A DNA stretch of 64,000 bases from Bin55 sp965220235 (GCA_965220235.1 OZ244815.1:806001-870000), one strand, 5' to 3'. Shown: positions 8,929-17,816, counted from the first letter of the stretch. Notes: generated by a model from the sequence alone, not told the origin. Numbers and translations are program-made.

Positions 8929-9999
8929 ATGGATCAACAATTACAGAACGGCTCTGAATTTGAACTCGATTTAGGTTGGATGGAGAAGCAAGGCGAGTGG
9001 GGCACTCACGCAGAGCCAAGCAAGAATGGCTTAACACTTGCTGACATCCAAGTTGGTTCGTACGGCGACGCACCGGTCGAAAGCCGCAATCTAAGCGGAC
9101 GACCGCGGGGCGCTGTGCCTCGCCCAGGCAGCATGCCGATTGGCAACTACACCGTACGCACGAAGAGCGAAATTTGGCTCGAAAATGCGTCGTTTCTCTA
9201 CGAAGAAGCCCTTCAACGTCAATGGAGTTCGGCGACGGACATTCCATGGGACACGATTGAACCATTGCCTGACGACATCGAGCAAGCTCAATGCCAAATG
9301 GCGACGTTTCTTACAGAAGTCGAATTTGTTGCGGGTGACGTACCCAGCAGATGGGTCTCTCAGATGTCGCCAGATTTTTACGAAGCGCGAAACGTTCTCA
9401 TGGCGCAGGTCATGGATGAGTCTCGTCACATGGACGTTTTTCGAAAGCGTGCGCTTGCGAACGGTGGCGGACTCATGCGCGCGACAGGCGCGACGGCGGG
9501 ATTCGTCGGCGGTATCGATTTAGCTCGTGATTTCACTGAAATGTCCTCCCGGTTGCATCTTTCCGGGGAAGGCGCGGTTCTGACGATCTTCCGCATGGGC
9601 GAATTAATGGCGTACAACGATGCAGAGAAAGCGATCTATCGGCTCTGTGCGCAGGATGAAGCTCGACACGTCGCGTTCGGTGTAATGCACATGCGTTACA
9701 TGGCGGCGAATGCTCCTGAACGTCGTGAAGAAATTGAGTCGTATCTTGATGAAGCGGAAGGTGGCATGTTGACGGATGCTGCAAACCCGGCCGGTCAGCT
9801 CAACCAAACCTCAGAGTCGTTGTCGATCATGCTTGGCGGCGGTCGAAAGTACTTCGATGAAGGATTTCGGAAATTAGTGTCGATCCGCAAGCGCCAACTT
9901 CAGGAATACCAGAAGCGTGTTACATCTGCTGGTTTCGGTGATCGATTCAAGAACGGTCGTTCACGATTAGGACAGATGCTCGAGAACGTCGCTAACTAG
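8929..9999 (+). CDS. Ferritin-like diiron protein, putative catalytic subunit of an uncharacterised oxygenase
   Basis: A 356-residue soluble protein with a four-helix ferritin-like core. Two helix motifs of the diiron type are visible: DESRH (E164, H167) and DEARH (E244, H247). Each is preceded about 30 residues earlier by candidate carboxylate ligands (E130 or E132, and E214), the spacing seen in bacterial multicomponent monooxygenases. It is shorter than MMO or phenol hydroxylase alpha subunits, and the distance between the two motifs is about 80 residues rather than about 100. It could be a hydroxylase, epoxidase or ligand-binding oxidase; BoxB and PaaA are comparable diiron enzymes but I cannot assign it to either. 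It heads a tight five-gene operon with a ligand-free paralogue, two small proteins and a zinc ribbon. No reductase or ferredoxin gene is adjacent. Confidence 0.8.
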   Translation: MDQQLQNGSEFELDLGWMEKQGEWGTHAEPSKNGLTLADIQVGSYGDAPVESRNLSGRPRGAVPRPGSMPIGNYTVRTKSEIWLENASFLYEEALQRQWSSATDIPWDTIEPLPDDIEQAQCQMATFLTEVEFVAGDVPSRWVSQMSPDFYEARNVLMAQVMDESRHMDVFRKRALANGGGLMRATGATAGFVGGIDLARDFTEMSSRLHLSGEGAVLTIFRMGELMAYNDAEKAIYRLCAQDEARHVAFGVMHMRYMAANAPERREEIESYLDEAEGGMLTDAANPAGQLNQTSESLSIMLGGGRKYFDEGFRKLVSIRKRQLQEYQKRVTSAGFGDRFKNGRSRLGQMLENVAN

Positions 10000-10022
10000 A
10001 TTCGATTCCACTTAATTGATCA

Positions 10023-11123
10023 ATGGCAAGTTCAAAAGACGCTGACCGCGTAAGACCGGCGCTGACGCTTTCCAAAGAAGAGCTTGAAGTTGAGGTACCC
10101 GAACCACGCCTCAATTGGATGAATCAGTGGCGTGAGTGGGGCATACGGGTCAAACCAGGTAAGAAGGGTTTGACGTTAGGCAGTCTAAATGTAGGTCTTT
10201 ATGGGGAAATCCCCATGAATTGGCCAGATCGTAGTCGGAACCCGCGGGGCGCGATTGGCGTTACTGGGACGCCTCCAGTCGCGATTCAAGTAAAGGACAA
10301 GGTTGATCTTTGGGCGCCGTGTGCGGCTGATCTGTATGAGGAAGCGATTCAGCGGCGTTGGGCACCAGCAACCGATGTTGATTGGACAGCCATTCATCCA
10401 TTACCGGACGATGTCGAACGTGCGATATGTCAAGTTTGCACCGAGATCTGCCAATACGCGATCATCGATGTCGAACTGATCACTAGTTGGCAGCACCAAA
10501 TGGCGTATGGCTACCACGAGGTTAAGCAGTTTCTCGCGACGACCAGTCTGGATGCCACGCGCCGACACGAAGCTTTTCGCAAACGAGCACTGGTCAACGG
10601 CGGCGGGCTTGGCTACGAAGGACCTTGTCAGGTAAGTCGGCTATTGTTAGAAAGTCGAGGCGGCTGGACTGAAACGGTCACTGGGCTGACGCTGGTCCGA
10701 GGTTTGTTCACGCAAGTCATGATCCGTTACCTGACGCGTTTTGCATACAACGGAGTTGAGCGCAAGATTTACGAATGCGTGACTCAGGATCTCGCGCGAT
10801 TACTAACTTATGGCATCGAACACATCAAGTACGCGTTAGCACATGCGCCGGACAAGCAAGGTTCTTTGATTACGACATTAGCTATCGGCATCCGAATGTT
10901 CAATCGTGATTTACGTGATCCGGTGTTACGCGAAGCTTTAGCGATTATTTTTGGAGGCGGAATTGCCGGCGCTCGTGGCGAAGGCATGTATGTGTTCTAT
11001 GAAATGCTCGATGAATATGTGGAAGAGTTGCTCGGCGCGTGCCAGTACTTAAGACTGCCTGTTGCGATGGAACAGTTGCCGACAGTATTTCAAAAGGACA
11101 AACGCCAGCTGCCAGGCGAATAG
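10023..11123 (+). CDS. Ligand-free paralogue of the diiron protein (putative structural subunit)
   Basis: A 366-residue protein clearly homologous to its upstream neighbour along its whole length: shared segments are KKGLTL, LYEEAIQRRW, LPDDVERA, FRKRALVNGGGL, FAYNG and TQDLARLLTYG. Aligning the two, every apparent iron ligand is replaced: E130 and E132 by Q144 and A146, E164 and H167 by A178 and R181, E214 by G227, E244 and H247 by L257 and L260. The fold should be kept while the iron site is gone, as in the beta subunits of methane and toluene monooxygenases. The simplest reading is a heteromeric enzyme formed with the product of 8929-9999, 23 bp upstream. Conservation of the rest of the sequence and an intact frame argue against a decaying gene. 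Confidence 0.8.
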   Translation: MASSKDADRVRPALTLSKEELEVEVPEPRLNWMNQWREWGIRVKPGKKGLTLGSLNVGLYGEIPMNWPDRSRNPRGAIGVTGTPPVAIQVKDKVDLWAPCAADLYEEAIQRRWAPATDVDWTAIHPLPDDVERAICQVCTEICQYAIIDVELITSWQHQMAYGYHEVKQFLATTSLDATRRHEAFRKRALVNGGGLGYEGPCQVSRLLLESRGGWTETVTGLTLVRGLFTQVMIRYLTRFAYNGVERKIYECVTQDLARLLTYGIEHIKYALAHAPDKQGSLITTLAIGIRMFNRDLRDPVLREALAIIFGGGIAGARGEGMYVFYEMLDEYVEELLGACQYLRLPVAMEQLPTVFQKDKRQLPGE

Positions 11124-11127
11124 ATCA

Positions 11128-11559
11128 TTGGCCAAATTTCCTTCGGTGGCGTGGTTCGACGCCGTACGTAATGTGTACAACAAAGATGACGCGATGCATG
11201 GTGCTGGAAGTGGCACGTGCAATTGTGTCGTCGGTGTGCAAGTTGGACGAGAGTTGTTTCAGCTCACGTTTGAAGGTTTCGAGTGTAGTCAAGCAGAGAA
11301 AATCACTAGAACGAAGCTCGACGATTGTGATTTTTACCTGCACATGACGACGAAAGATTGGCGCAACATGCTTGACAACATCCAAGAGCATGGACATGCT
11401 ACTGACAACTTTACGCTGAACACGCTTGATTTAGGACGAGTCGAAGGACTATCTTCTTCCACTCACAATGATCAGTATCGGGAAGATTTGTTTTTCCGCT
11501 ACAACCAGACGCTACAGTTTTTCTTTGACGGCTCTTCACGCGTTAAAACCACTTATTAG
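11128..11559 (+). CDS. Small protein of the diiron operon, paralogue of the next gene
   Basis: I take the TTG at 11128, four bases after the preceding stop, as the start (143 residues). The resulting N-terminus, MAKFPSVAWFDAVRN, lines up with MAVFDWMPNARTKAN of the next gene; a longer frame from 11062 would overlap the upstream gene by 62 bp. Shared features with the next protein are a central D-x-(Y/I)-L-x-M-(T/S)-T-(K/R)-(D/E)-W segment (DFYLHMTTKDW) and a C-terminal aromatic/arginine segment (FRYNQTLQFFFDGSSR). I do not recognise a family. SCP2-like lipid-carrier folds are one possibility but I cannot show it. The position inside the operon suggests an effector, coupling or substrate-carrier component. 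Confidence 0.7.
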   Translation: MAKFPSVAWFDAVRNVYNKDDAMHGAGSGTCNCVVGVQVGRELFQLTFEGFECSQAEKITRTKLDDCDFYLHMTTKDWRNMLDNIQEHGHATDNFTLNTLDLGRVEGLSSSTHNDQYREDLFFRYNQTLQFFFDGSSRVKTTY

Positions 11560-11572
11560 CTTGAGTTGAGAC

Positions 11573-11965
11573 ATGGCAGTTTTTGATTGGATGCCGAATG
11601 CGCGAACAAAGGCGAATAAGGATCCCGCGTTTCGCGCACTAGGTAGCGCGGATGCGACGGTGTGCTTCGAGTCAGGGAAGCACGGCAGACGGGTGGTGTT
11701 TCAGTCGTTCGAAGTAGAGAGCGTAAGCGAAGCAGACGTAGATGCGATTAAAGATGAGGATATTCTCATTTCCATGTCGACGCGTGAATGGAATTCGTAC
11801 CTCTATCGAAGACGCCTAGGTCGCGCGCCGAGTCTACTCGGACTTGACGCGGAGAAGCATGATGTTGTTCAGACGAAGAACACGATTGCGAGGTTGCAGT
11901 TCGAGCGAATTTCGCGTTCAATTCAAGCGTTTGTTGACTATGGAGCACGCGCGAGCGGTCGATAG
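11573..11965 (+). CDS. Second small protein of the diiron operon
   Basis: A 130-residue soluble protein starting at an ATG 13 bp after the previous gene. It resembles its neighbour: MAVFDWMP at the N-terminus, DILISMSTREW in the middle and FERISRSIQAFVDYGAR near the end. The pair therefore mirrors the two large genes, giving two duplicated couples in one operon. No catalytic motif, membrane segment or signal peptide is seen. Function unknown; it may be a regulatory or coupling protein of the putative oxygenase. Confidence 0.72.
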   Translation: MAVFDWMPNARTKANKDPAFRALGSADATVCFESGKHGRRVVFQSFEVESVSEADVDAIKDEDILISMSTREWNSYLYRRRLGRAPSLLGLDAEKHDVVQTKNTIARLQFERISRSIQAFVDYGARASGR

Positions 11966-11967
11966 GC

Positions 11968-12252
11968 GTGCCGTATTACGAGTATCGCTGCGAGAAATGC
12001 AGCGGAATCTCAACCGTCTTTGCTCATATAAACGAAAAACCGGAGACGGTTCCATGCGAGCACGGATGTGGTACGCGTGCGAAGCCGATCGTATCTAGAC
12101 TGAATGTCAAACTTTCGGGTCTGTCGAAAGTTGAACGACTTGATCCAAAGTACGACAAGATGGTCGATCAGGCGATGAACAAAGATCCTAAGTCGGATCC
12201 GATGCGGTACATAAACCGCAGAGGCGATCCGGCGAAAGGTAGACCAGACTGA
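11968..12252 (+). CDS. FmdB-type zinc-ribbon protein
   Basis: A 94-residue protein starting with GTG two bases after the preceding stop. It begins MPYYEYRCEKCSG, the hallmark of the FmdB/CxxC regulatory-type zinc ribbon, with C8 and C11 paired with CEHGC at about residues 30-34 as metal ligands. The remainder is short, basic and probably disordered. FmdB-type proteins were named from formamidase and amidase clusters and their role is not settled (regulatory or metal-related). Proteins of this kind also accompany some diiron monooxygenase clusters, so its place at the end of this operon is informative. Confidence 0.8.
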   Translation: MPYYEYRCEKCSGISTVFAHINEKPETVPCEHGCGTRAKPIVSRLNVKLSGLSKVERLDPKYDKMVDQAMNKDPKSDPMRYINRRGDPAKGRPD

Positions 12253-12259
12253 AGGCTGG

Positions 12260-12466
12260 TTAGAAAAAGCCTAGCAAATCCAATGCGTAGGCAATCGCAA
12301 ATACTCCTATCGCGCCACCAACACCGAGCACGATGATCATCATTGGTGCGCTTATGAGAGGCTTATCCTCACCACTCACCGGTGCGTTCTTACTGCGTGC
12401 ATAGAGTAGAAGTATTACGAGAATAAGCGCAGCGATGGGTATAACGTAATAAATTAGGACTCGCAA
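12260..12466 (-). CDS. Small two-helix membrane protein
   Basis: A 68-residue protein with two hydrophobic helices (about residues 4-22 and 40-66) joined by a short polar loop (RSKNAPVSGEDKP). The start is a TTG at 12466 preceded by a good ribosome-binding site (GAGGAAG, nine bases upstream), which supports it as a real gene. It is convergent with the zinc-ribbon gene and divergent from the symporter gene. Family not recognised. Confidence 0.6.
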   Translation of the reverse strand: MRVLIYYVIPIAALILVILLLYARSKNAPVSGEDKPLISAPMMIIVLGVGGAIGVFAIAYALDLLGFF

Positions 12467-12522
12467 GGCGCTGCTTCCTCATTGCCTCGTGGTGTTTCGA
12501 ACAAATTTTAGAAAGCGAGTAA

Positions 12523-14043
12523 TTGAGTTTTAGTTCCTTCTTGTCGAACCATTGGTTCGCAGTCCTGCTGCTTGTCTGTTATAGCGGAGTCTTGTTTTGG
12601 CATGCGCGACTCGGGTTTAAGCGCAGTGGGACCATCGGGGGATACCTCGTGGGCGGTCGTCACATGGGCGGTGTCATCATCGGGGTGTCTTTTTTCGCAA
12701 CGTTCGCGAGTACGAATAGTTACCTTGGATTGGCGGGTAAAGGCTACGACTTAGGTGCGCCTTGGCTGCTATTTCCGTTGATGATCGTGGTTGCGACTTA
12801 TCTGTCCTGGCGCTTAGTTGCGCCCGAGTTACGACGTTTCACCTCAATGACTGATACGGTCACGGTACCGGAGTTTTTAGCTGCACGGTTTTCGAGTCAA
12901 AGTGTGCGTGTGTTCACCGGTTTGATCATTGCGCTCGCAAGCATTCTCTATCTTATCGCCATCTTTAAGGGGGCCGGTAATCTATTTCAGGTTTTCTTAG
13001 GCATACCTTATGAAGCAGCCGTCGGCTTGATGTTGCTGGTAGTGCTTGTGTACACCTCCGTCGGCGGTTTCGTCTCGGTCGTTCGAACGGATGTGATCCA
13101 AGGAATATTCATGTTGCTCGGATCTCTGTTGCTATTTGGTTTTGTAACAAACCATGTTGGCGGACCCGGGCGTATGTTCGACCTCATGGACGCACCCGAC
13201 ACGGAGTATTTGTTCACTTGGAACGCTGGTGCGCCAATCCTGGTCGTCTTGGGAATCGCACTCGCAGGCTCCATGAAGCTACTAATCGATCCGCGGCAGA
13301 TCTCTCGTTTTTACGGCCTGCGTGATGCGGCAAGCGTTTCGAAAGGTATTGGTTTTGCGATTGGCGGATTGTTGATCATCCAGTTTTGTCTATTTCCGAT
13401 TGGCATTTACGCGCATTTCCTGATCGACGACGTCGCGGATACCGACCTTATCGTGCCGATGCTCATTCAGGACCCGGCGATATTTCCGTTGCTCATCGCA
13501 GACTTTCTTGTCGTGGCGATCTTGGCCGCGGCGATGTCATCGATGGATAGCGTGTTGTTGGTTGCGGGTTCGGTCACGATGAGAGATGTCGTCGGCGTGG
13601 TCGTTCCAATGAGTGAAGAACGCCAGACCTTTTACACTCGTATTGGTGTAATCGCTTGCGCAGCTTTCGCTGCCCTGTTCGCGTTGAACCCCTTCGGTGA
13701 TATCGTCGAAATTACGATACTCTCAGGTAGTTTGTACGCTGTTTGTTTCTTACCAGCCGTTATGGTTGGTCTGCATTGGTCACGAGGTAACGCATCTGCC
13801 GTGATCGCTTCCTATGCAAGCGGAATTGCTACGATTCTGGTGTGGCGCAATCTCGGGTTGAGCGCCACGTTACACGAGGTGCTACCGGCTTTGGTCATAT
13901 CAATGGGCGTTTACATCGGTGTGTCGTGGCTGACACCACGTGTTAGTACGGCAGAGGTCAGCGAGTTCTTCTTGACGAAGCACACAACTGCAGAACACGA
14001 ACCTCGGAGGGAATCAACTCAATCCATTCAAAAATCGGATTAG
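12523..14043 (+). CDS. Sodium:solute symporter family (SSS) transporter
   Basis: A 506-residue integral membrane protein with about 13 hydrophobic segments. The start is a TTG (12523). The pattern DYLVGGR-like segment (GYLVGGRHMGG), SFFATFASTNSYLG, then PEFLAARF and GGFVSVVRTDVIQG, is that of the solute:sodium symporter family (PutP/PanF/SGLT relatives), and the length is normal. It would import an organic solute using the sodium gradient; the solute is unknown. The last 30 bases overlap the 3' end of the convergent epoxide-hydrolase-like gene. Confidence 0.9.
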   Translation: MSFSSFLSNHWFAVLLLVCYSGVLFWHARLGFKRSGTIGGYLVGGRHMGGVIIGVSFFATFASTNSYLGLAGKGYDLGAPWLLFPLMIVVATYLSWRLVAPELRRFTSMTDTVTVPEFLAARFSSQSVRVFTGLIIALASILYLIAIFKGAGNLFQVFLGIPYEAAVGLMLLVVLVYTSVGGFVSVVRTDVIQGIFMLLGSLLLFGFVTNHVGGPGRMFDLMDAPDTEYLFTWNAGAPILVVLGIALAGSMKLLIDPRQISRFYGLRDAASVSKGIGFAIGGLLIIQFCLFPIGIYAHFLIDDVADTDLIVPMLIQDPAIFPLLIADFLVVAILAAAMSSMDSVLLVAGSVTMRDVVGVVVPMSEERQTFYTRIGVIACAAFAALFALNPFGDIVEITILSGSLYAVCFLPAVMVGLHWSRGNASAVIASYASGIATILVWRNLGLSATLHEVLPALVISMGVYIGVSWLTPRVSTAEVSEFFLTKHTTAEHEPRRESTQSIQKSD

Positions 14044-14982
14044 ACCTTCATTGACGGCTTCAGGCGCTTCCTGTTGTGTCCAATGTCCAATATCATCAAG
14101 AACAACCACATCGACGAGATTCGGTAAGACAGCTTTCATCGCAGAAAGCGCGTTTTCACTAAATGGCACCACATCGCGTGTACCTGTCATGAAGAACGCA
14201 GGCGGTTCGATCTTCGAACCCTGCAGGCAACCCGAAAGTTCCCAATTACGGTCGATGTTGCGATACCAATTTAGGCCGCCGCGAAATCCTGCCTTCTGGA
14301 ACTGGCTCACGTAGTAGTCAACGTCTTCTTTGGTGAGCCATGCGGGTAAATCATCGCCAGGGTCAGGCATTCTCTCAAGCATAAATGCTGAATCCGGTGC
14401 AGGGTTGCTGGGCTCGAACATGTTGTTGCGATTCACCGATCCTGAAGCACCAAATAGCATCTTGCGCATCGTTTTCGGAATGTCGTTCTGAAGTTCGTGT
14501 TCAGCTACACCAGGCGTTTGAAAGTAGAGCTGGTAAAAGAATCGATCACCGAACAGTTCTTTAATCGCGACTAATGGTGGCGTAGATCCTCTCGGACCAA
14601 TTGGGACGGAGAGAGACGCCACGCCGCGGAAAATGTCAGGTCGCAAATTAGCGCAATTCCACGCGACGGGTGATCCCCAGTCGTGACCGATCACGACAGC
14701 CTGTGACTCGCCGAGAGCGTCGACCAATCCAATAATGTCACCAACGAGGTGAAATATGGTGTACTCGTCGATATTGGGAGGTGCGTCCGTACTACCGTAT
14801 CCTCGTTGATCGGGCGCGACGACGTGATAGCCGGCATCTGAGAGCGCGCGCAGCTGGTGTCGCCATGAATACCAAGATTCCGGGAATCCGTGGCACAACA
14901 CGACAAGTGGACCCTCGCCGGCCTCCGCAATGTGCATGTTGAGACCGTTTGATTGAATGTCGCGTTCGGTGATTTCGCTCAT
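14014..14982 (-). CDS. Alpha/beta hydrolase, soluble epoxide hydrolase-like
   Basis: A 322-residue hydrolase. The oxyanion segment HGFPESWYSW is at residues 31-40, the nucleophile is D101 in GHDWGS, and the catalytic histidine is H300 in GHWTQQE; an aspartate nucleophile rather than serine, together with HGFPES, points to the epoxide hydrolase/dehalogenase group. It would open an epoxide to a diol in the cytoplasm; haloalkane dehalogenase is less likely because the second tryptophan position after the nucleophile pattern and HGFPES favour the epoxide group. The 3' end overlaps the symporter gene on the other strand by 30 bp. Confidence 0.88.
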   Translation of the reverse strand: MSEITERDIQSNGLNMHIAEAGEGPLVVLCHGFPESWYSWRHQLRALSDAGYHVVAPDQRGYGSTDAPPNIDEYTIFHLVGDIIGLVDALGESQAVVIGHDWGSPVAWNCANLRPDIFRGVASLSVPIGPRGSTPPLVAIKELFGDRFFYQLYFQTPGVAEHELQNDIPKTMRKMLFGASGSVNRNNMFEPSNPAPDSAFMLERMPDPGDDLPAWLTKEDVDYYVSQFQKAGFRGGLNWYRNIDRNWELSGCLQGSKIEPPAFFMTGTRDVVPFSENALSAMKAVLPNLVDVVVLDDIGHWTQQEAPEAVNEGLIRFLNGLS

Positions 14983-15230
14983 GAGATATTCCTGTGAATC
15001 TAGTCACTGTAACAGTGCGTCAGTGGGCACTGCCTACTTTTTGCGGCAGAGATTATCCGATTAGCGCGGCGTCAATTTTGTTAACGATTGAATTGTGGTT
15101 GAGAAGGTGTCACTCACATGGATCATCATTCCGTGGCTCCAAGGCGGCACAGATATAAATTGGTGCGAAGGAAGCGGCAGCGACCGTGCTCCCCTTGCTA
15201 CACGAAACAACCTCCTAAATACGGATATTC

Positions 15231-16430
15231 ATGCCTGGTCCACTTGATGGTATTCGCGTTGTCGATTTCACGACCATGATCGCTGGTCCCTACGGTACGA
15301 TGATTCTTGCCGATCAAGGTGCTGACGTCATCAAGGTTGAAGCACCAGTTAACAGCGACCACGCGCGGCGCGCTGGTTATGGTCAACGCCATTTCTCGGC
15401 GGCGTTCGTTAATAACAATCGAAACAAGCGCTCTATGGCGATCGATGTCAAGCATTCGGATGGTCGGAAACTACTCTTAAAGTTGGTTGAAACCGCAGAC
15501 GTCTTCGTACAGAACTTTCGTCCAGGTGTTATGCAACGCTTAGGGATTGATTACGACGATTTGCGAGAGGTGAATCCGAGTTTGATTTACCTATCGATGA
15601 GCGGCTGGGGTGAACAAGGACCTTGGGCGCACAAACCCGTCTACGACCCAATCATTCAAGCGTTGTCTGGGCTCGCATCCGTTCAAGGCGGAAGCGATGA
15701 CGGGCGACCACGACTGATTCGCACGATTCTGCCGGACAAGCTGACAGGTATTACCGCGGCACAGGCGGTCACGTCTGCGTTATTTGCTCGAGAGCGTACC
15801 GGTGAGGGACAGCACGTGCGACTTTCAATGCTGGATTCGATCGTCGCATTTATGTGGTCGTCTGATATGGGTAGCCAAACGTTCGTTGGTAAGGAAGTTG
15901 ACGTGGCAGCTGCAGCGACGTTTATTGACTTGATTTACGAGACGTCCACGGACTATATCAGTGTGAGCGTCATGACGAATGACCAGTGGCGCAATCTTTG
16001 CACCGCGTTCAATAAACCTGAATGGCTTAATGATGAACGCTTTAAGACGCCGGCAGGTAGAGATCGTTTCGCGAACGAACGATTAGAACTGATGCAAAGT
16101 GTGCTGAAGACCGAGACGGCAGAAGTTTGGCTTGAGCGCTTAGAAGAGGCGGGGGTACCTTGCGCGCCAGTTCTCAAACGTCACGAAATGATTCGCCACC
16201 CGCAAGTCGAAGCTTCTGGTGTGGTTGTGGAATTGGAACATGAGCATGCGGGGACGCTTCGTCAAGCCCGAAACGCGGCGAGATTTGAAGGAACGCCTAC
16301 CGAGATGCGCCACGGCGCACCGCACTTAGGAGAACACTCGCGCAATCTTTTGGAAGAACTTGGTTACTCGCGAACAGAGCAGGATCAGTTGGTCGATTCG
16401 GGTGTGGTTGCTTCCGCTAGCGAAACTTAG
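15231..16430 (+). CDS. CaiB/BaiF-type (family III) CoA-transferase
   Basis: A 399-residue enzyme moving CoA between acyl-CoA and a free acid. The N-terminus LDGIRVVDFTTMIAGPYGTMILADQGADVIKVE is classic for the family. The catalytic aspartate should be D169 in LPDKLTG, followed by the conserved RTGEGQHVRLSMLD. Substrate cannot be read from sequence. A second member of the family lies at 33699. The stop overlaps that of the small convergent gene at 16427 by four bases. No neighbouring acyl-CoA gene helps to place the pathway. Confidence 0.92.
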   Translation: MPGPLDGIRVVDFTTMIAGPYGTMILADQGADVIKVEAPVNSDHARRAGYGQRHFSAAFVNNNRNKRSMAIDVKHSDGRKLLLKLVETADVFVQNFRPGVMQRLGIDYDDLREVNPSLIYLSMSGWGEQGPWAHKPVYDPIIQALSGLASVQGGSDDGRPRLIRTILPDKLTGITAAQAVTSALFARERTGEGQHVRLSMLDSIVAFMWSSDMGSQTFVGKEVDVAAAATFIDLIYETSTDYISVSVMTNDQWRNLCTAFNKPEWLNDERFKTPAGRDRFANERLELMQSVLKTETAEVWLERLEEAGVPCAPVLKRHEMIRHPQVEASGVVVELEHEHAGTLRQARNAARFEGTPTEMRHGAPHLGEHSRNLLEELGYSRTEQDQLVDSGVVASASET

Positions 16431-16801
16431 ACTCCGCGCTCTGCCGCGACTAGATTACGCGAGTCCTCTGAGACTCGCATCAACGAACTATCCAGTTTCT
16501 CACGTTCTCCAGCGGTCAATGCGTCTGCACCTGCCGCAACGATTAAACTCTCAAACCCCTCTGTCAGTTTTCTGAGTGACCATTCTGTCGCATCGTCGTC
16601 GTTAATGGCTGTGATGTCGTTCTTACCGTACACTTCGACGTGATAGTGTGGACTGTTGTCGAAACAGTCAAATCGAAGCAGTTCCCGCTGTTCATCCGCG
16701 ACTGGGCCACTTATCCGGATGGACAATCCTTGATCGCCACGCATGCGACGATAAGAGATGTCAAACTTAAATCGTCCAACTTCCTGTGAATAGGTTGTCA
16801 T
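16427..16801 (-). CDS. Conserved-looking small protein of unknown function
   Basis: A 124-residue soluble protein, starting with ATG. The central segment LLRFDCFDNSPHYHVEVYGKND, with clustered aromatic and histidine residues, suggests a beta-sandwich domain, and the C-terminal 45 residues look helical. I do not recognise the family with confidence. It ends in a four-base overlap with the CoA-transferase gene and lies back to back with the sirtuin gene (73 bp apart). Confidence 0.65.
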   Translation of the reverse strand: MTTYSQEVGRFKFDISYRRMRGDQGLSIRISGPVADEQRELLRFDCFDNSPHYHVEVYGKNDITAINDDDATEWSLRKLTEGFESLIVAAGADALTAGEREKLDSSLMRVSEDSRNLVAAERGV

Positions 16802-16874
16802 GGAATCCCCCCTTTGCGCATCGATTTGGTGCTGAACTAATTTTCCCTAATATGCAAATCCTAGTCGCTAGAGC

Positions 16875-17729
16875 ATGAAGATCGATCCTTCGAACGCAAC
16901 TTTAGATCCGGATCTAGGTTCTCTCGTTTGCTTCGTACGCGAACACCAGCCACTCTGTGTCATCACCGGCGCGGGTTGTAGTACGGATTCGGGGATATTC
17001 GACTATCGCGACGCCGAAGGCAACTGGAAGCGTCCTCAGCCTGTTCTACTTGATGAGTTCCTAAAGTCGGTCAATGCTCGAAGGCGTTACTGGGCGAGGA
17101 GCATGCTCGGGTGGCGTCTGTTTTCTAAAGCAATGCCGAATATCGCTCATATTGCTCTCAAACGTTTAGAGGAACAGGGGTTCGTCGGCAACGTAATCAC
17201 TCAGAATGTAGATGACCTGCACGAAGCAAGTGGTCAGCGAACCGTCATTCCATTGCACGGATCGCTTCGAACGGTGACATGCGTGGATTGTCAGAGGCAG
17301 GTTCGTCGAGAGGAAATCCAGCAGCGACTCGAGCTGACAAACCCGCAATTTGTTGCAGCGGCCGTTATGCCAGACGCCGGTGGAGAAGGTCACTATTCGA
17401 TCGAAGTTGATGAATCGTTCGTTGTACCACACTGTGAAGTTTGTCGTGGCATCTTGAAACCGGATGTGGTGTTTTTTGGGGATAACATCAGTTCGGGGGT
17501 GAAACGCAACGCGAACGAAGCGGTTCGTCGTGCGAAAGGTGTGCTTGTGGTTGGATCGTCGTTGATGGTTTATTCGAGCTTCAGATTGGTGAAACTAGCT
17601 CACGCTCAAGGAATTCCAATCGCGATACTAGGATACGGTGTAACTCGTGGCGACGAACTTGCGTCGTTAACGATTCGCGGCGAGATTACGTCGACATTTG
17701 AAGAACTGATTAAGCGTCTAAAGGTCTAA
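16875..17729 (+). CDS. SIR2-family NAD-dependent protein deacylase (SIRT4-like)
   Basis: A 284-residue sirtuin. The NAD-binding segment is TGAGCSTDSGIFDYRD (residues 31-46), followed by NVITQNVDDLHEASG and the catalytic histidine in PLHGSL. A zinc site is given by CVDC and a later CEVC, then GILKPDVVFFGDNI and LVVGSSLMVYSSFRL close the Rossmann fold. The order and the GNWKR segment resemble the SIRT4-like class rather than E. coli CobB. It should remove acyl groups from lysine using NAD. Confidence 0.92.
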   Translation: MKIDPSNATLDPDLGSLVCFVREHQPLCVITGAGCSTDSGIFDYRDAEGNWKRPQPVLLDEFLKSVNARRRYWARSMLGWRLFSKAMPNIAHIALKRLEEQGFVGNVITQNVDDLHEASGQRTVIPLHGSLRTVTCVDCQRQVRREEIQQRLELTNPQFVAAAVMPDAGGEGHYSIEVDESFVVPHCEVCRGILKPDVVFFGDNISSGVKRNANEAVRRAKGVLVVGSSLMVYSSFRLVKLAHAQGIPIAILGYGVTRGDELASLTIRGEITSTFEELIKRLKV

Positions 17730-17816
17730 CGAATTAGGTACGATTACGGTCGAAGACAATCGTTTCGTAAGATACAGATTGAGCCTTCGTGATGCCGTCG
17801 AGAGGATTCGGTCGCG

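Noticed and set aside
11062..11127. Longer start of the first small diiron-operon protein
   Set aside because: It overlaps the upstream gene by 62 bp and the extra residues have no counterpart in the paralogue.
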